Source: Chelatococcus sambhunathii (GTDB lineage: Bacteria; Pseudomonadota; Alphaproteobacteria; Rhizobiales; Methylopilaceae). From it: a stretch of DNA of 64,000 bases. Below are positions 19,856-30,913 of the stretch, piece after piece. The notes beneath the pieces are model-generated. The model did no database searches. It was not told the DNA's origin and saw only the letters and a list, made by a program, of their open reading frames with translations. The stretch is taken from the NCBI GenBank assembly GCA_031316315.1, contig JADBEO010000002.1, forward strand, positions 62,001 to 126,000, given 5' to 3'. Each line of letters starts with the position of its first letter. The stretch's first letter is position 1. A program made the position numbers and the translations under genes.

Positions 19856-21133
19856 ATGCTCGTCCTGATCGCCGCCTTCGGGTCTCATGGAGACGTGCTG
19901 CCGCTCGTGGCGATCGGCGCCGAGCTAAAGCGGCGCGGTCATCGCGTCGTCGTGGGCGCGATGGAGCCTTTTGGCCGGATCGTCGAGCGGGCGGGGCTTG
20001 AATTCGACCAGCTTGGAACCGAGGCGGAGTATCGCGAGGCGCTCGGACGCGCCGATCTGTGGCGCCCGATCCGGGGCTTCCGCCGTCTGTTCGACTTCGC
20101 CGAGCAGTCGATCCGTCCGGCCATGGACTTCGTGGCGCGCCATCGCGACCGCAAGGCGGGCACAATGGTGCTTGCTTCGACGCTCGCGATCGGGGCGCGG
20201 CTCGCCCGCGACGCGCTCGGCGTGCCGGTGATCACGGTGCATCTGTCGCCGATGCTGATCCAGAGCCGCTTCGAGCCGCCGAAGCTGCCCTTCGTGCCGG
20301 ACTGGCGCATCCGGCCGGAATGGGAATGGGAGTTCCAGCTCGGCGTCGACGAATGGTTCGTCGATCCCCTCATCACGCCGAAGCTCAACGCGCTGCGAGA
20401 AGAGCTCGGCCTGCCGCCGATCAGCCGGCTCAGGCATTGGTGGAACTCGCCTCGGCGGGTGCTGCTGATGTGGCCGGAATGGTTCGCGCCGCCGCAGGAA
20501 GACTGGCCGGCGCAGGCCGTTTGCGTCGGCTTTCCGAGGGTCGACGCGCTCGGCGGGGAGGGCGGGCCGCTCGGTCCTGCGCTCGAGGCTTTCCTGGCCA
20601 CGGGCGACCCGCCCGTGGCGGTCACCTTCGGCACCGCGATGCGTAGCGGCGCCTCGCTCTACCGGGCGGCGATCCGCGCGGCGCTAAAGGCGGGGCGACG
20701 GTGCCTTGTGCTGTCGCCCGTCGAAATCGACATGCCGCGCGGCTCGGAAGCACGCGTGTTTCGCGCCGGCTATGTTCCCTTCGGCGTGGTGCTGCCGCGC
20801 TGCGCCGCGCTGATCCATCACGGCGGCGTCGGGACCACCTCGCAGGCGTTCGCCGCAGGAACCCCGCAGCTGGTCGTGCCGCTCGCCTTCGACCAGTTCG
20901 ACAACGCGGCGCGCGTGGCGCGGCTCGGTTGCGGCCTCGTCGCCCAGCGTTTCGCGCTGAGCGCCGGACTCGCCGCGGGCAAGCTCAAGAGGTTGCTCGC
21001 CTCCCAAGAGATCGCGTCGGCTTGCGCGCAGATCGCCGGACGTTGTGACGAAGACCCGATCCTGCAGGCCTGCGACCTGATCGAGGTCGAGCAGGCGCGA
21101 CGCGAGAAGCGACGGGTTAGCCAACCGAGTTGA
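19856..21133 (+). CDS. GT1-like glycosyltransferase, copy 1
   Basis: A 425-residue GT-B fold glycosyltransferase. The N-terminal half begins MLVLIAAFGSHGDVLPLVAI, the nucleotide-sugar transferase opening with GSHGD. The C-terminal half has the UDP-glycosyltransferase region PRCAALIHHGGVGTTSQAFA, followed by AGTPQLVVPLAFDQFDNAAR. It has no membrane anchor or signal. The next gene is a clear paralogue with the same motifs. Acceptor and sugar are unknown; sterol, macrolide, lipid and hopanoid transferases share this fold. Situated inside the pcc locus. Confidence 0.88.
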   Translation: MLVLIAAFGSHGDVLPLVAIGAELKRRGHRVVVGAMEPFGRIVERAGLEFDQLGTEAEYREALGRADLWRPIRGFRRLFDFAEQSIRPAMDFVARHRDRKAGTMVLASTLAIGARLARDALGVPVITVHLSPMLIQSRFEPPKLPFVPDWRIRPEWEWEFQLGVDEWFVDPLITPKLNALREELGLPPISRLRHWWNSPRRVLLMWPEWFAPPQEDWPAQAVCVGFPRVDALGGEGGPLGPALEAFLATGDPPVAVTFGTAMRSGASLYRAAIRAALKAGRRCLVLSPVEIDMPRGSEARVFRAGYVPFGVVLPRCAALIHHGGVGTTSQAFAAGTPQLVVPLAFDQFDNAARVARLGCGLVAQRFALSAGLAAGKLKRLLASQEIASACAQIAGRCDEDPILQACDLIEVEQARREKRRVSQPS

Positions 21134-21255
21134 AGAATCGACTTTCGTAGCGGTCCAGCACTTGCGTTGCACGCGAATGACGTGGAAGGGTCGTCACGAA
21201 ATCTTCAATTCAGGACGTCGGTTGACGGCTAGCCCTCAACCGGCGCGCATGGTCG

Positions 21256-22581
21256 ATGCGTATTCTGGTCGTCTCGCTTGGCACCTACGGCGACGTCCTG
21301 CCGTTTATCGGTCTTGCGGCCGAGATGCGCCGGCGCGGACACGACGTCACTCTGGGCGGCGCGGAGCGTTTCCGGGCCGCCAGCGAGCGGGCGGGCGTGC
21401 CGTTCAGCACCGTCATGTCCGACACGCAATACGCCGAGGTGTTCGAGCATCCGTCGTTCTGGCGCCCGGTCGCCGGCGCGCTGCGGCTGTTCCGGGCGAT
21501 GCCGTCGTTCCTCGCCCCCGTCTACGACTTCATCGAGCGCGAGAACAAGTCGGGCGACACGCTTGTGGTCGCGTCGCATCTCGCCCTCGGCGCCCGCGTG
21601 GCCGAGGACGCGCTGGCGGTCCCGACGGCGTCCGTTCATCTGACCCCGATCATGCTCGTCAGCCGGCATGTCGGGCCCCGGACCCCGGTCGTCGGCGCGC
21701 CGCGCTGGCTGCCTGCGTGGCTGCAATGGAAGCTTCAGACCGGCGTCTACACCCACTTCATCGCGCCGCTGCTGCTGCCGGGCCTCAACGAGTTCCGGGC
21801 GTCGAAGGGTCTGCCGCCGCTTAAGAAGATCCGCAAATGGTGGCATCCGCGCCGCCGCATGCTGCTGATGTTCCCGGACTGGTTCGCCGCCGAACAGCCT
21901 GACTGGCCGCGGCAGGTCCGCCAGATCGATTTTCCACGCGCCGACCTGTTCGGCGCCGAACAGGCGGCGCTCGATCCGCGGCTGGAGGCGTTTCTGGCGG
22001 CAGGCGATCCGCCGGTCGCGGTCACCTTCGGCTCGGCGCGGCAGAGCACCGATAAGCTCTACCGCGCTGCGATCGAAGCCTCCCGTCGGCTCGGCCGCCG
22101 CTGCCTCGTCCTCTCCCAACAGGAGCTGCCGCCCTCCGCAGAGGGCGACGACCGCGTGTTCTTCTCGCGCTACGCCCCGCTCAGCGCGGTGCTGCCGCGC
22201 TGCGCGGCGCTGATCCATCACGGCGGCGTCGGGACGGTCGCGCTCGCCTTCGCGGCGGGGACGCCCCAGCTCGTCGTCCCGTTCGCCTTCGACCAGTTCG
22301 ACCACGCCGCGCGCGTCGCCCGCCTCGGCTGCGGGATCTGGATTCGCCGCTCGGGCTTTGTCGCCGGCCGTGTCGCCCGGACGCTTGGGCGGCTGCTCGC
22401 GAGCAAGGAGGTCGCCGAGAGTTGCCTACGCGTCGCGGACGTGTCCGCGCAAGGCGAGGACGCGATCGCGCGGGCCTGCGACGAGCTCGAGGCCGGCTTT
22501 GCGCGGCGGCGATCGGCGGGCTCGCGCCGGGGCGTCGTGGAGCCGATCGATGCTGCCGCGGCGATCCGCTCGCCCGCCTGA
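21256..22581 (+). CDS. GT1-like glycosyltransferase, copy 2
   Basis: The 441-residue protein starts MRILVVSLGTYGDVLPFIGL and carries the same donor-binding signature as the preceding gene (PRCAALIHHGGVGTVALAFA, then AGTPQLVVPFAFDQFDHAAR). The pair also shares GDPPVAVTFG near the middle and the DWF or EWF stretch after (L/M)MFP or WPEW. They are diverged tandem duplicates, so two sequential glycosylations or different acceptors are possible. The ATG at 21256 is 122 bases from the stop of copy 1; the gap shows no gene. No signal peptide is present. Confidence 0.88.
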   Translation: MRILVVSLGTYGDVLPFIGLAAEMRRRGHDVTLGGAERFRAASERAGVPFSTVMSDTQYAEVFEHPSFWRPVAGALRLFRAMPSFLAPVYDFIERENKSGDTLVVASHLALGARVAEDALAVPTASVHLTPIMLVSRHVGPRTPVVGAPRWLPAWLQWKLQTGVYTHFIAPLLLPGLNEFRASKGLPPLKKIRKWWHPRRRMLLMFPDWFAAEQPDWPRQVRQIDFPRADLFGAEQAALDPRLEAFLAAGDPPVAVTFGSARQSTDKLYRAAIEASRRLGRRCLVLSQQELPPSAEGDDRVFFSRYAPLSAVLPRCAALIHHGGVGTVALAFAAGTPQLVVPFAFDQFDHAARVARLGCGIWIRRSGFVAGRVARTLGRLLASKEVAESCLRVADVSAQGEDAIARACDELEAGFARRRSAGSRRGVVEPIDAAAAIRSPA

Positions 22582-22641
22582 GCCGAGACGCGGCGTCCGG
22601 GCGCTTGCCATGCCCGACCGCGATGTGAAAGACAGCCCGCC

Positions 22642-24000
22642 ATGCCTCATCACGACGGCGAGACGGGCCATGAATCGCCGCCCGACCAGGACGCCCGGAT
22701 CGGCGACGACGACGATCTCGCCCGTCGTCCGGCCCTCTCGGACGCTCCCGAACAGGAGGTGAGGCGGCGCCACGTCCTCTACATTCCCGGCTACGATCCG
22801 CGCGATCCGGGTCTCTACAGGCGCTTCGCCGCGTTCGAGCTTCGGCGCTTCGCCCGGCTCTGGGGCGCGAAGGTCGACGTCGACGACAAGCATGTCGAGG
22901 ATCCGGCGATCCCGAGCGTGCGATGGACGGCGCGCGCGACGGCGGGCGACGCCAAGGTCGAGGTCGGCTACGAAACGCTGCGCTGGGACGACATCGTCGC
23001 GCGCGACTTCTCGACCCCTCTGCCGCTCAAGCTTCTCGCGGGCTTCGTCACCCTGTTCGACGCGCTGTTCTCCGGCCTGCTGTTCCGCGTCGCGCGCGCC
23101 GCGCCCTGGTGCGCGATCGCCTGGCTGTTTCCGGTCGCCGTCATCCTGTTCTGGACGCTGCTTGGCGTCGGGCTCGGCTACGGCGTCTGGCGTGTCGCCG
23201 AGGCCTACGGCCAGGGCTTCGCCGGCGTCCTCGCATGGATCGCGCTCTTAGTCGGCACGCCTCTCGCCGCGCTCGCCGTGATGCGCAAGCGCGGCAGCTT
23301 CGTCGTGCATCTGATGGACGATGGCGGGGCGCAGCGCAGCTACGCCCGCCGGCTCGATCCGCTGACCGAGGCGCGGATCGACGCCTTCGCGAGCCGCATC
23401 CGCGCGATCAAGGCGGCGGCGCAGGTCCAGGAACTGCTGATCGTCGGCCATTCCAGCGGAAGCTTCATGGCGATCGACGCGGTCGCCCGCGCGCTGGAAG
23501 CCGAGCCGGAGCTCGGCAATGGCGACCGGCCGGCTATCGCGCTGCTGACGGTCGGCGCGAGCGAGCTGCTCGTCGGCATGCATCCCGCCGCCGGCTGGTT
23601 CCGCGAGCGGCTGAAGCGCGTCGCGATGGACCACGGCGTGTTCTGGGCGGAGGTCGTCGCGCCCTGGGACACGCTGAACTTCCCGCATCGCAGCCCGGTC
23701 GAGGAGCTCAAGCTCGACGTGCCGGCCGATTGTCCGAACCCGACCTTTCGCCGCGCCTTCCTCACCAAGATGCTGAAGGCCGAGTCGATCGCCAAGCTCC
23801 GGCGCGAGCGCAACATCTTCCGCGCCCACTTCCAGTTCATCATGGCGAACGAGGTGCGCGGGCCCTTCGACTACTTCTCGCTGGTGTGCAGCCCGTGGCG
23901 GACGAAGACGCAGTTCCGGCGCACCGCGAAGGGGGCCTACATGTCCCCTCATCTCGGCGCGCCGGTCTATCCCGCGCCAAAAGAGCCTGTGGCGGCCTGA
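22642..24000 (+). CDS. Membrane-associated serine-hydrolase-like protein
   Basis: The 452-residue protein opens with an acidic, disordered 40 residues, then VLYIPGYDPRDPGLYRRF (a YxPGYDPRDP alpha/beta-hydrolase-like entry). Two or more membrane helices follow (about residues 150-215, APWCAIAWLFPVAVILFW and GVLAWIALLVGTPLAALAV). The soluble part carries VGHSSGSFMAIDAVARAL, a nucleophile-elbow GxSxG motif with the Ser of GHSSGS, and a C-terminal block WDTLNFPHRSPVEEL. I recognise no named subfamily. The gene follows the glycosyltransferase pair with a 60-base gap, and may act on the same glycolipid or lipid substrate. Confidence 0.7.
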   Translation: MPHHDGETGHESPPDQDARIGDDDDLARRPALSDAPEQEVRRRHVLYIPGYDPRDPGLYRRFAAFELRRFARLWGAKVDVDDKHVEDPAIPSVRWTARATAGDAKVEVGYETLRWDDIVARDFSTPLPLKLLAGFVTLFDALFSGLLFRVARAAPWCAIAWLFPVAVILFWTLLGVGLGYGVWRVAEAYGQGFAGVLAWIALLVGTPLAALAVMRKRGSFVVHLMDDGGAQRSYARRLDPLTEARIDAFASRIRAIKAAAQVQELLIVGHSSGSFMAIDAVARALEAEPELGNGDRPAIALLTVGASELLVGMHPAAGWFRERLKRVAMDHGVFWAEVVAPWDTLNFPHRSPVEELKLDVPADCPNPTFRRAFLTKMLKAESIAKLRRERNIFRAHFQFIMANEVRGPFDYFSLVCSPWRTKTQFRRTAKGAYMSPHLGAPVYPAPKEPVAA

Positions 24001-24119
24001 CGCGTCCGACATTTGAACAGGTGGCGCGCCTGTTTCGGCTCGCCTAAACAACGCTCTCGTCTTCGAGCCCGCCCGTGTTCCCGGGGCCGCGGCCGGCGTC
24101 TCCGGGAGTCCTCGTCTCG

Positions 24120-26141
<2,022 letters not shown>

Positions 26142-26179
26142 GGCTTGCCCGCCCGGCGGCGCGGCCCATCTGACCGGCC

Positions 26180-26470
26180 ATGAGCGAAGCGATCGAACGC
26201 ATCTTGGTCACCGGCCGCGTGCAGGGCGTGTTCTACCGCAAATGGGCGCAGGCGACCGCGGCCGGCCTCGGCCTGCGCGGCTATGTCCGCAATATGTCCG
26301 ACGGCTCGGTCGAGGCGCTGCTGGCGGGTCCGCAGGAACGGCTGGACGGCTTCGCGGAGGCCTGCCGCGCCGGGCCTCCCGACGCGCGTGTCGAGCGCGT
26401 CGAGCGTGTTGCGGCCGAAGCCGCGGAGCTTCCGGCGGGGCAGGGCGTCGAGATCGCCGACGACGGCTGA
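26180..26470 (+). CDS. acyP: Acylphosphatase
   Basis: Acylphosphatase hydrolyses acyl phosphates such as acetyl phosphate and carbamoyl phosphate. The 96-residue protein has the phosphate-binding loop GRVQGVFYRKWAQ with catalytic Arg20, and GYVRNMSDGSVEALLAG with catalytic Asn38. Length is normal. It sits 38 bases after pccA on the same strand, and convergently faces lipB, two bases beyond its stop. The tight spacing to pccA suggests cotranscription. Confidence 0.95.
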   Translation: MSEAIERILVTGRVQGVFYRKWAQATAAGLGLRGYVRNMSDGSVEALLAGPQERLDGFAEACRAGPPDARVERVERVAAEAAELPAGQGVEIADDG

Positions 26471-26472
26471 CC

Positions 26473-27189
26473 TCAGCCGCGCGCCGTCGCTCCAAAAATC
26501 TCTTCGAACGTCTCGCGCATCGCCATGTCGACCTCTGCGGTCGAGACCACCCGGCCGAGATCCGCGAGGCTTGTCACGCCGTGGTCGCGGACGCCGCAGG
26601 GGATGATCCCGGCGTAGTGCGACAGGTCGGGCTCGACATTGAGGCTCACCCCGTGGAGCGTCACCCAGCGGCGCACGCGCACGCCGATCGCGGCGATCTT
26701 GTCTTCGGCGCCGCAGCCGCGGTCCGGGCGGCGCACCCAGACGCCCACCCGGTCCTCGCGGCGCTCGCCCGTCACGCCGAACCGGTCGAGGGTCGCGATC
26801 AGCCAGGCCTCGAGCGCGGCGACATAGGCGCGCAGGTCCGGCCTGCGGCGCTTCAGGTCGAGCATCAGATAGGCGATGCGCTGGCCGGGGCCATGATAGG
26901 TGTACTGGCCGCCGCGCCCGCTCGCGAAGACGGGCAGGGCGTTCGGCGCGACGAGATCCGAATCCTTCGCGCTGGTTCCGGCGGTGTAGAGCGGCGGATG
27001 CTCCAGCAGCCAGACGAGCTCGGGCGCCTCGCCGACGGCGATCGCGGCGGCGCGCGCCTCCATCTCGGCGACCGCCTCCTCATAGCCCACTGGCGCGTCG
27101 CTCACGCGCCACTCGACCTCGGCGCCGCCGGGGGTCGGAAACGTCGCCGAGGCGATGTCGTCGCGGGTCCGCGGCGCCAGTTGAACCAT
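26473..27189 (-). CDS. lipB: Octanoyl-[ACP]:protein N-octanoyltransferase
   Basis: LipB moves octanoate from acyl carrier protein to lipoate-dependent enzymes, the first step of lipoate assembly. The 238-residue protein has [30 protein letters not shown] (RGG and HGPGQ motifs), the catalytic pair Lys164 ([10 protein letters not shown]) and Cys198 ([15 protein letters not shown]), and the GVSLNV motif. Length and motifs are standard. It is on the minus strand between acyP and the orphan fliN-like gene, transcribed alone. Confidence 0.96.
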   Translation of the reverse strand: MVQLAPRTRDDIASATFPTPGGAEVEWRVSDAPVGYEEAVAEMEARAAAIAVGEAPELVWLLEHPPLYTAGTSAKDSDLVAPNALPVFASGRGGQYTYHGPGQRIAYLMLDLKRRRPDLRAYVAALEAWLIATLDRFGVTGERREDRVGVWVRRPDRGCGAEDKIAAIGVRVRRWVTLHGVSLNVEPDLSHYAGIIPCGVRDHGVTSLADLGRVVSTAEVDMAMRETFEEIFGATARG

Positions 27190-27264
27190 CGATTAACCAC
27201 GCCCGTGCTGAGGTTCGAGGGACGCTGCCCGCGAGCGAGGGCGGCCTGCCGGAGATGGTGTTTG

Positions 27265-27549
27265 GTGCGGCCGATCGACAAGGTCAATCTCGAGCTGTCC
27301 GTCGTGCTTGGTTCGACCACCATGCCGGTCCATCAGCTGCTGCGCATGGGCCGCGGCGCTGTGATCGAGCTCGACGTCCACGAGGCCGAGCTCGTGACGA
27401 TTCTCGTCAACGAACATCCGGTCGCGCTCGGCTCGGTCTTCGTCGACGGCGAGCGCATTGCGGTCGAGATCACCGAGATGCTCGCGCGCGAGGAGCCGAA
27501 GCGCACCGAGCGGCTCCCGGGCGAAGCGGGCGCGGAGGCCGCCGCCTGA
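27265..27549 (+). CDS. Orphan FliN/SpoA-domain protein
   Basis: The 94-residue product (from GTG at 27265; TTG at 27262 is an alternative) is almost entirely one FliN-type SpoA domain: VNLELSVVLGSTTMPVHQLL, MGRGAVIELDVHEAELVTIL, VNEHPVALGSVFVDGERIAV and the C-terminal EITEM region. A ggag lies 7 to 10 bases upstream. FliN forms the flagellar C-ring with FliM and FliG, but no flagellar gene is in this window. Such short stand-alone genes are known in rhizobial relatives. It could be a genuine motor component encoded away from the cluster or a type III secretion-like or unrelated adaptor. Confidence 0.8.
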   Translation: MRPIDKVNLELSVVLGSTTMPVHQLLRMGRGAVIELDVHEAELVTILVNEHPVALGSVFVDGERIAVEITEMLAREEPKRTERLPGEAGAEAAA

Positions 27550-27607
27550 GGAAAGCGCGTCCGGTCGCTTGTGGTCCGCAAACCGATTTGATATCAGCAC
27601 CGCCGCC

Positions 27608-27692
27608 GCGGTCGTGGCGGAACTGGTAGACGCGCAGCGTTGAGGTCGCTGTGGGGCAACCCGTGGAAGTTCGAGTCTTCTCGACCGCACCA
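27608..27692 (+). tRNA. tRNA-Leu (anticodon GAG)
   Basis: The 85-base gene folds with acceptor stem GCGGTCG/CGACCGC, D-loop with GG (aactggta), anticodon stem CAGCG/CGCTG with loop TTGAGGT (anticodon GAG at 27642-27644), a long class II variable arm (tggggcaacccgtgg), T-loop TTCGAGT, discriminator A and encoded CCA. The class II variable arm and A73 identify leucine. A terminator follows about 35 bases later. Confidence 0.97.
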
Positions 27693-27726
27693 AGCTGAAC
27701 TCGGCGGATCCTCAGCCGCCTGAAAA

Positions 27727-27760
27727 GACCCCCGGGAGCCCTGCTCTCCGGGGGTTTTTC
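27727..27760 (+). terminator. Intrinsic terminator of tRNA-Leu
   Basis: A strong GC hairpin (cccccgggag ... ctctccggggg) is followed directly by a T-run (tttttc), a classical rho-independent terminator 35 bases after the tRNA-Leu CCA end. Confidence 0.9.
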
Positions 27761-27863
27761 GTTGCGTTTCGCGCCCGATAATCGCCGGTTGCCGCGCTGC
27801 GCAAGACTGCCTAAACCGCGCTCAGCCTTCCCCCTTCAACTCGCGACGTATCGGGTGACGCGC

Positions 27864-29285
27864 ATGGCCGCCGACGACCAGATCCGCGACGCGGCGGAGG
27901 AGGAAGACGCCGAGATTCGCGACGAGGAGGGCCGGCTCGTCGCCGAGTTCGTCGACGACGTCGCTGAGGCGATCGGCGCGAACGACGCCGAGCGCGTCCG
28001 CGAGCTCGCGGCCGACCTGCACGAATCCGACCTCGGCGACCTGATCGAGACGCTCGAGCAGGACGACCGGCCGAAGCTCGTCGAGCTGCTCGGCAAGGAC
28101 TTCGACTTCACGGCGCTCACCGAGATCGACGAGACGGTCCGCGTTCAGCTGCTCGAGGAGCTGCCGCCGGAGACCGTCGCGGAGGGCGTGCGCGAGCTCG
28201 ATTCGGACGATGCGGTCTACATCCTTGAGGACCTCGACGAGGCCGGACGCGCCAGGATCCTCGAGCAGATCCCGGCGCCGGAGCGCATCGCGCTCACGCG
28301 AAGCCTGGACTACCCGGAAGATTCGGCCGGCCGCCGCATGCAGACGGAGTTCGTCGCGGCGCCGGAGTTCTGGACCGTCGGGCACACCATCGACTACATC
28401 GCCGACGCCCGCGAGCTGCCGGACACCTTCTACGAGGTGTTCGTGGTCGACCCGACCTACAAGCTTGTCGGGTCGGTGCCGCTCGACCGGCTGCTGCGCT
28501 CCCGGCGCAGCAAGCTGCTCTCCGAGATCCTCGAGGAGGATCCGCGCACCATCGAAGCGACAGAGGACCAGGAGTCCGCGGCCCGCACCTTCGAGCGCTA
28601 CAACCTCGTCTCCTGCGCGGTGGTCGACGAGAACGAGCGGCTGGTCGGCGTGCTCATGGTCGACGACATCGTCGACGTCATCGAGGAGGAGGCGGACGAG
28701 GACCTGCGCGCGCTGGGCGGCGTCACAAGCGACGAGGAGATCTCGGACCCGGTGATCTACACCGCGCGCAGCCGCATTCCCTGGCTGTTGGTCAATCTCG
28801 CCACGGCGTTCTTCTCGGCGAGCGTGATCGGCCTGTTCGAGGCGACCATCGAGCAGATGGTGGCGCTCGCCGTGCTCATGCCGATCGTCGCCTCGATGGG
28901 CGGCAACGCCGGCACGCAGACCATGACGGTCGCCGTGCGCGCGCTGGCGACGCAGGAGATCGGCGGCCACAACGCCCGCCGGCTCGTGCGACGCGAGACG
29001 CTGGTGGGTCTCGCCAACGGCGCGGCGCTCGCCATCGTCGTCGCGCTCATCGCGGGACTGTGGTTCAAGAACGCCCAGCTCGGGGTGATCATCGGCTGCG
29101 CGATGGTCGTGAACCTCGTCTGCGCCGGCCTTTTCGGGATCCTCATTCCCCTCGGGCTCGACAAGCTGAAGGCCGACCCGGCCGTCTCCTCCGGCGTGTT
29201 CCTGACGACGGTGACGGACACGGTCGGGTTCTTTGCTTTTCTGGGGCTCGCGACCTGGTGGTTCGGTCTAGGCGGACCAAGTTGA
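27864..29285 (+). CDS. mgtE: MgtE magnesium transporter
   Basis: MgtE is a Mg2+-gated magnesium channel of the inner membrane. I start it at the ATG at 27864 (MAADDQIRDAAEEED), giving 473 residues, the normal size. The N-terminal acidic superhelical domain (with ADLHESDLGDLIETL, LLEELPPETVAEGVREL) precedes two CBS domains (about 170-290; SYP-like SLDYPEDSAGRRMQTEF and ELVGVLMVDDIVDVI). A five-helix channel domain follows (RIPWLLVNLATAFFSASVI, PIVASMGGNAGTQTMTVAVR). GNAGTQ is the pore signature. It is monocistronic after tRNA-Leu. No Mg2+ riboswitch is seen in the 100 bases upstream. Confidence 0.95.
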   Translation: MAADDQIRDAAEEEDAEIRDEEGRLVAEFVDDVAEAIGANDAERVRELAADLHESDLGDLIETLEQDDRPKLVELLGKDFDFTALTEIDETVRVQLLEELPPETVAEGVRELDSDDAVYILEDLDEAGRARILEQIPAPERIALTRSLDYPEDSAGRRMQTEFVAAPEFWTVGHTIDYIADARELPDTFYEVFVVDPTYKLVGSVPLDRLLRSRRSKLLSEILEEDPRTIEATEDQESAARTFERYNLVSCAVVDENERLVGVLMVDDIVDVIEEEADEDLRALGGVTSDEEISDPVIYTARSRIPWLLVNLATAFFSASVIGLFEATIEQMVALAVLMPIVASMGGNAGTQTMTVAVRALATQEIGGHNARRLVRRETLVGLANGAALAIVVALIAGLWFKNAQLGVIIGCAMVVNLVCAGLFGILIPLGLDKLKADPAVSSGVFLTTVTDTVGFFAFLGLATWWFGLGGPS

Positions 29286-29387
29286 GGCGCCGGGGCCGCC
29301 GCGGTATGGTGACTGAGCCGTTAACGCATTGGCGACATTTCGAGCGGTAGTCTGCTCCGTGTCCAGAACGACACGGGAAGTGGAAAA

Positions 29388-29552
29388 ATGATCGACCCGA
29401 TGCTGGCGCGACTTGCGTGCTGCCTGGTTTTTGCAAGCCTCTTTGCAGGCCTTCTCGCGATCGCCACGCGCGATCCCGGAGCGCCCCGCGACATGGTTCG
29501 CGTCGCGGAAGTCCAGAAGTCCGTGGAGCAGGTTCTGCTCACACGCCCGTGA
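29388..29552 (+). CDS. Small single-helix membrane protein, hypothetical
   Basis: A 54-residue frame (MIDPMLARLACCLVFASLFA at its start) with one clear hydrophobic helix (residues 6-26) and a charged 28-residue tail. A purine-rich gggaagtggaaaa precedes the ATG. It fills most of the gap between mgtE and the lysozyme-like gene. No family is recognised; membrane topology and ribosome-binding site support it as a gene. Confidence 0.55.
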   Translation: MIDPMLARLACCLVFASLFAGLLAIATRDPGAPRDMVRVAEVQKSVEQVLLTRP

Positions 29553-29616
29553 CACGATTTCGCCGGGCGATCGGCCTATAAGCGGCCGGCCGCCAAGCTG
29601 GGAGTTGCCGGGGACC

Positions 29617-30432
29617 ATGTATTTCGGGGGATACAGCGGCTCGGCCGCCGTCGCCGCGACCGTGGTTTGCGCTCTGGCGCTCGGCGGTTGCTCGGCGACC
29701 GCCGGCGACGTCGAGCTCGAGCGCACCGCACTGACCACTTCCGTCGACCGCGGCGTCGGACTCTACGACCCGCTCTCCGGTCGGGTGACGACCCCGGACG
29801 ACCACGCCATCAAGGGCATCGACGTCTCGAAGTTTCAGAACACGGTCGACTGGGCGACGGTGCGCGCCTCGGGCGTGAGCTTCGCCTATATCAAGGCCAC
29901 CGAGGGCGGCGACCGGATCGATGACCGTTTCGCCGAGAACTGGGCGGCGGCCAAGGCCGCCGGCATGCCGCGCGGCGCCTACCATTTCTATTATTTCTGC
30001 CGAACGGGCGCGGAGCAGGCCGCGTGGTTCATTCGCAACGTGCCGGTCGACCCGCAGGCCCTTCCGGTCGTGCTCGATATGGAATGGAACCATCTTTCGC
30101 CGAGCTGCAAGAAGCGGCCGCCGGTCGAGGAGGTCCATCGCGAGATGCGCACCTTCCTCAGGATCATCGAAAAGCACTACGGCAAGCGGCCGGCGATTTA
30201 TACGAGCGTCGACTTCCATCGCGACCGTCTGGTCGGCGCTTTCCCGAACTATCATTTCTGGCTTCGAAGCGTCGCCGGCCATCCGACGCTGAAGTACGAT
30301 CCGTCCCGCAAGTTCTCGATCTGGCAGCATACCTCGACCGGCCGCACGGCCGGCGTGGGAGGCAACGTCGACCAGAACGTGTTCATGGGCGCGGCCGCCG
30401 ACTGGCAGCGCTTCGCCGCCACCGGGCTGTAG
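29617..30432 (+). CDS. GH25-family lysozyme-like lipoprotein
   Basis: Glycoside hydrolase family 25 muramidases cleave the MurNAc-GlcNAc bond of peptidoglycan. The 271-residue protein has a lipobox LALGGC near residue 25, so it is probably membrane-anchored. The core has KGIDVSKFQNTVDWATV (first Asp), FAYIKATEGG, GAYHFYYFC, PVVLDMEWNHLS (the second catalytic Asp/Glu pair region) and KRPAIYTSVDF, then QHTSTGRTAGVGGNVDQNVF near the end. The fold is recognisable, but one catalytic acid is in the DMEW motif, as in the family. It is monocistronic, and starts at the ATG at 29617 after a ggag 12 bases upstream. Confidence 0.9.
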   Translation: MYFGGYSGSAAVAATVVCALALGGCSATAGDVELERTALTTSVDRGVGLYDPLSGRVTTPDDHAIKGIDVSKFQNTVDWATVRASGVSFAYIKATEGGDRIDDRFAENWAAAKAAGMPRGAYHFYYFCRTGAEQAAWFIRNVPVDPQALPVVLDMEWNHLSPSCKKRPPVEEVHREMRTFLRIIEKHYGKRPAIYTSVDFHRDRLVGAFPNYHFWLRSVAGHPTLKYDPSRKFSIWQHTSTGRTAGVGGNVDQNVFMGAAADWQRFAATGL

Positions 30433-30545
30433 CCGCTGGCCGAGGCGGGCCGTCGCGCCCGTCTGGACGTTGGCCTTGCGGCGAACATGATCGCATGCTC
30501 CATGCCGCGCGAAGGCCCCTTTTCGGCCCGGATGGAGGACTGCCC

Positions 30546-30710
30546 GTGTCGGACGCTATCGAAGCTCGACTCGATGAAATGGCCCAGAAAATCGCGGCTC
30601 TCGAGGAAGAGGTCGCGACGCTGGGAAAGCGGATCAGGAAACTCCGCAAGCGCGTGATCACCGCCGAAAAGGGCGACGGCGCCAAGGCGGATGCGTCAGA
30701 CGACGACTGA
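30546..30710 (+). CDS. Small coiled-coil protein, hypothetical
   Basis: A GTG start at 30546 with a perfect ggagga 6 bases upstream opens a 54-residue frame. It is almost all alpha-helical, with heptad-like Leu, Ile and Glu (EARLDEMAQKIAALEEEVA, then TLGKRIRKLRKR) and an acidic end (DGAKADASDDD). It resembles short SlyX-like or other coiled-coil proteins, but I cannot assign a family. The strong ribosome binding site is the main support. Confidence 0.6.
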   Translation: MSDAIEARLDEMAQKIAALEEEVATLGKRIRKLRKRVITAEKGDGAKADASDDD

Positions 30711-30913
30711 GCGATTCCGGACGGAGACGGCCTCTCATTCGCGCGGCGTCGAACCACGCCGGACAGCGCCGGCGCGCTCCGTCGACGTCGCAACGAATGG
30801 CCGATAAAGCCCGCTCGCCAGCAGCGCGGGCGGGAAGGCGGAGCGAGCGCCGCGACGAATAGATCGCCGCCGCTGCCGGGGAACGTTTAGACTCCGGCCG
30901 CAGCGAGGCGACG

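Noticed and set aside
27693-27863. Magnesium riboswitch upstream of mgtE
   Set aside because: Only the tRNA-Leu terminator and a short leader are visible; no M-box-like structure could be recognised.
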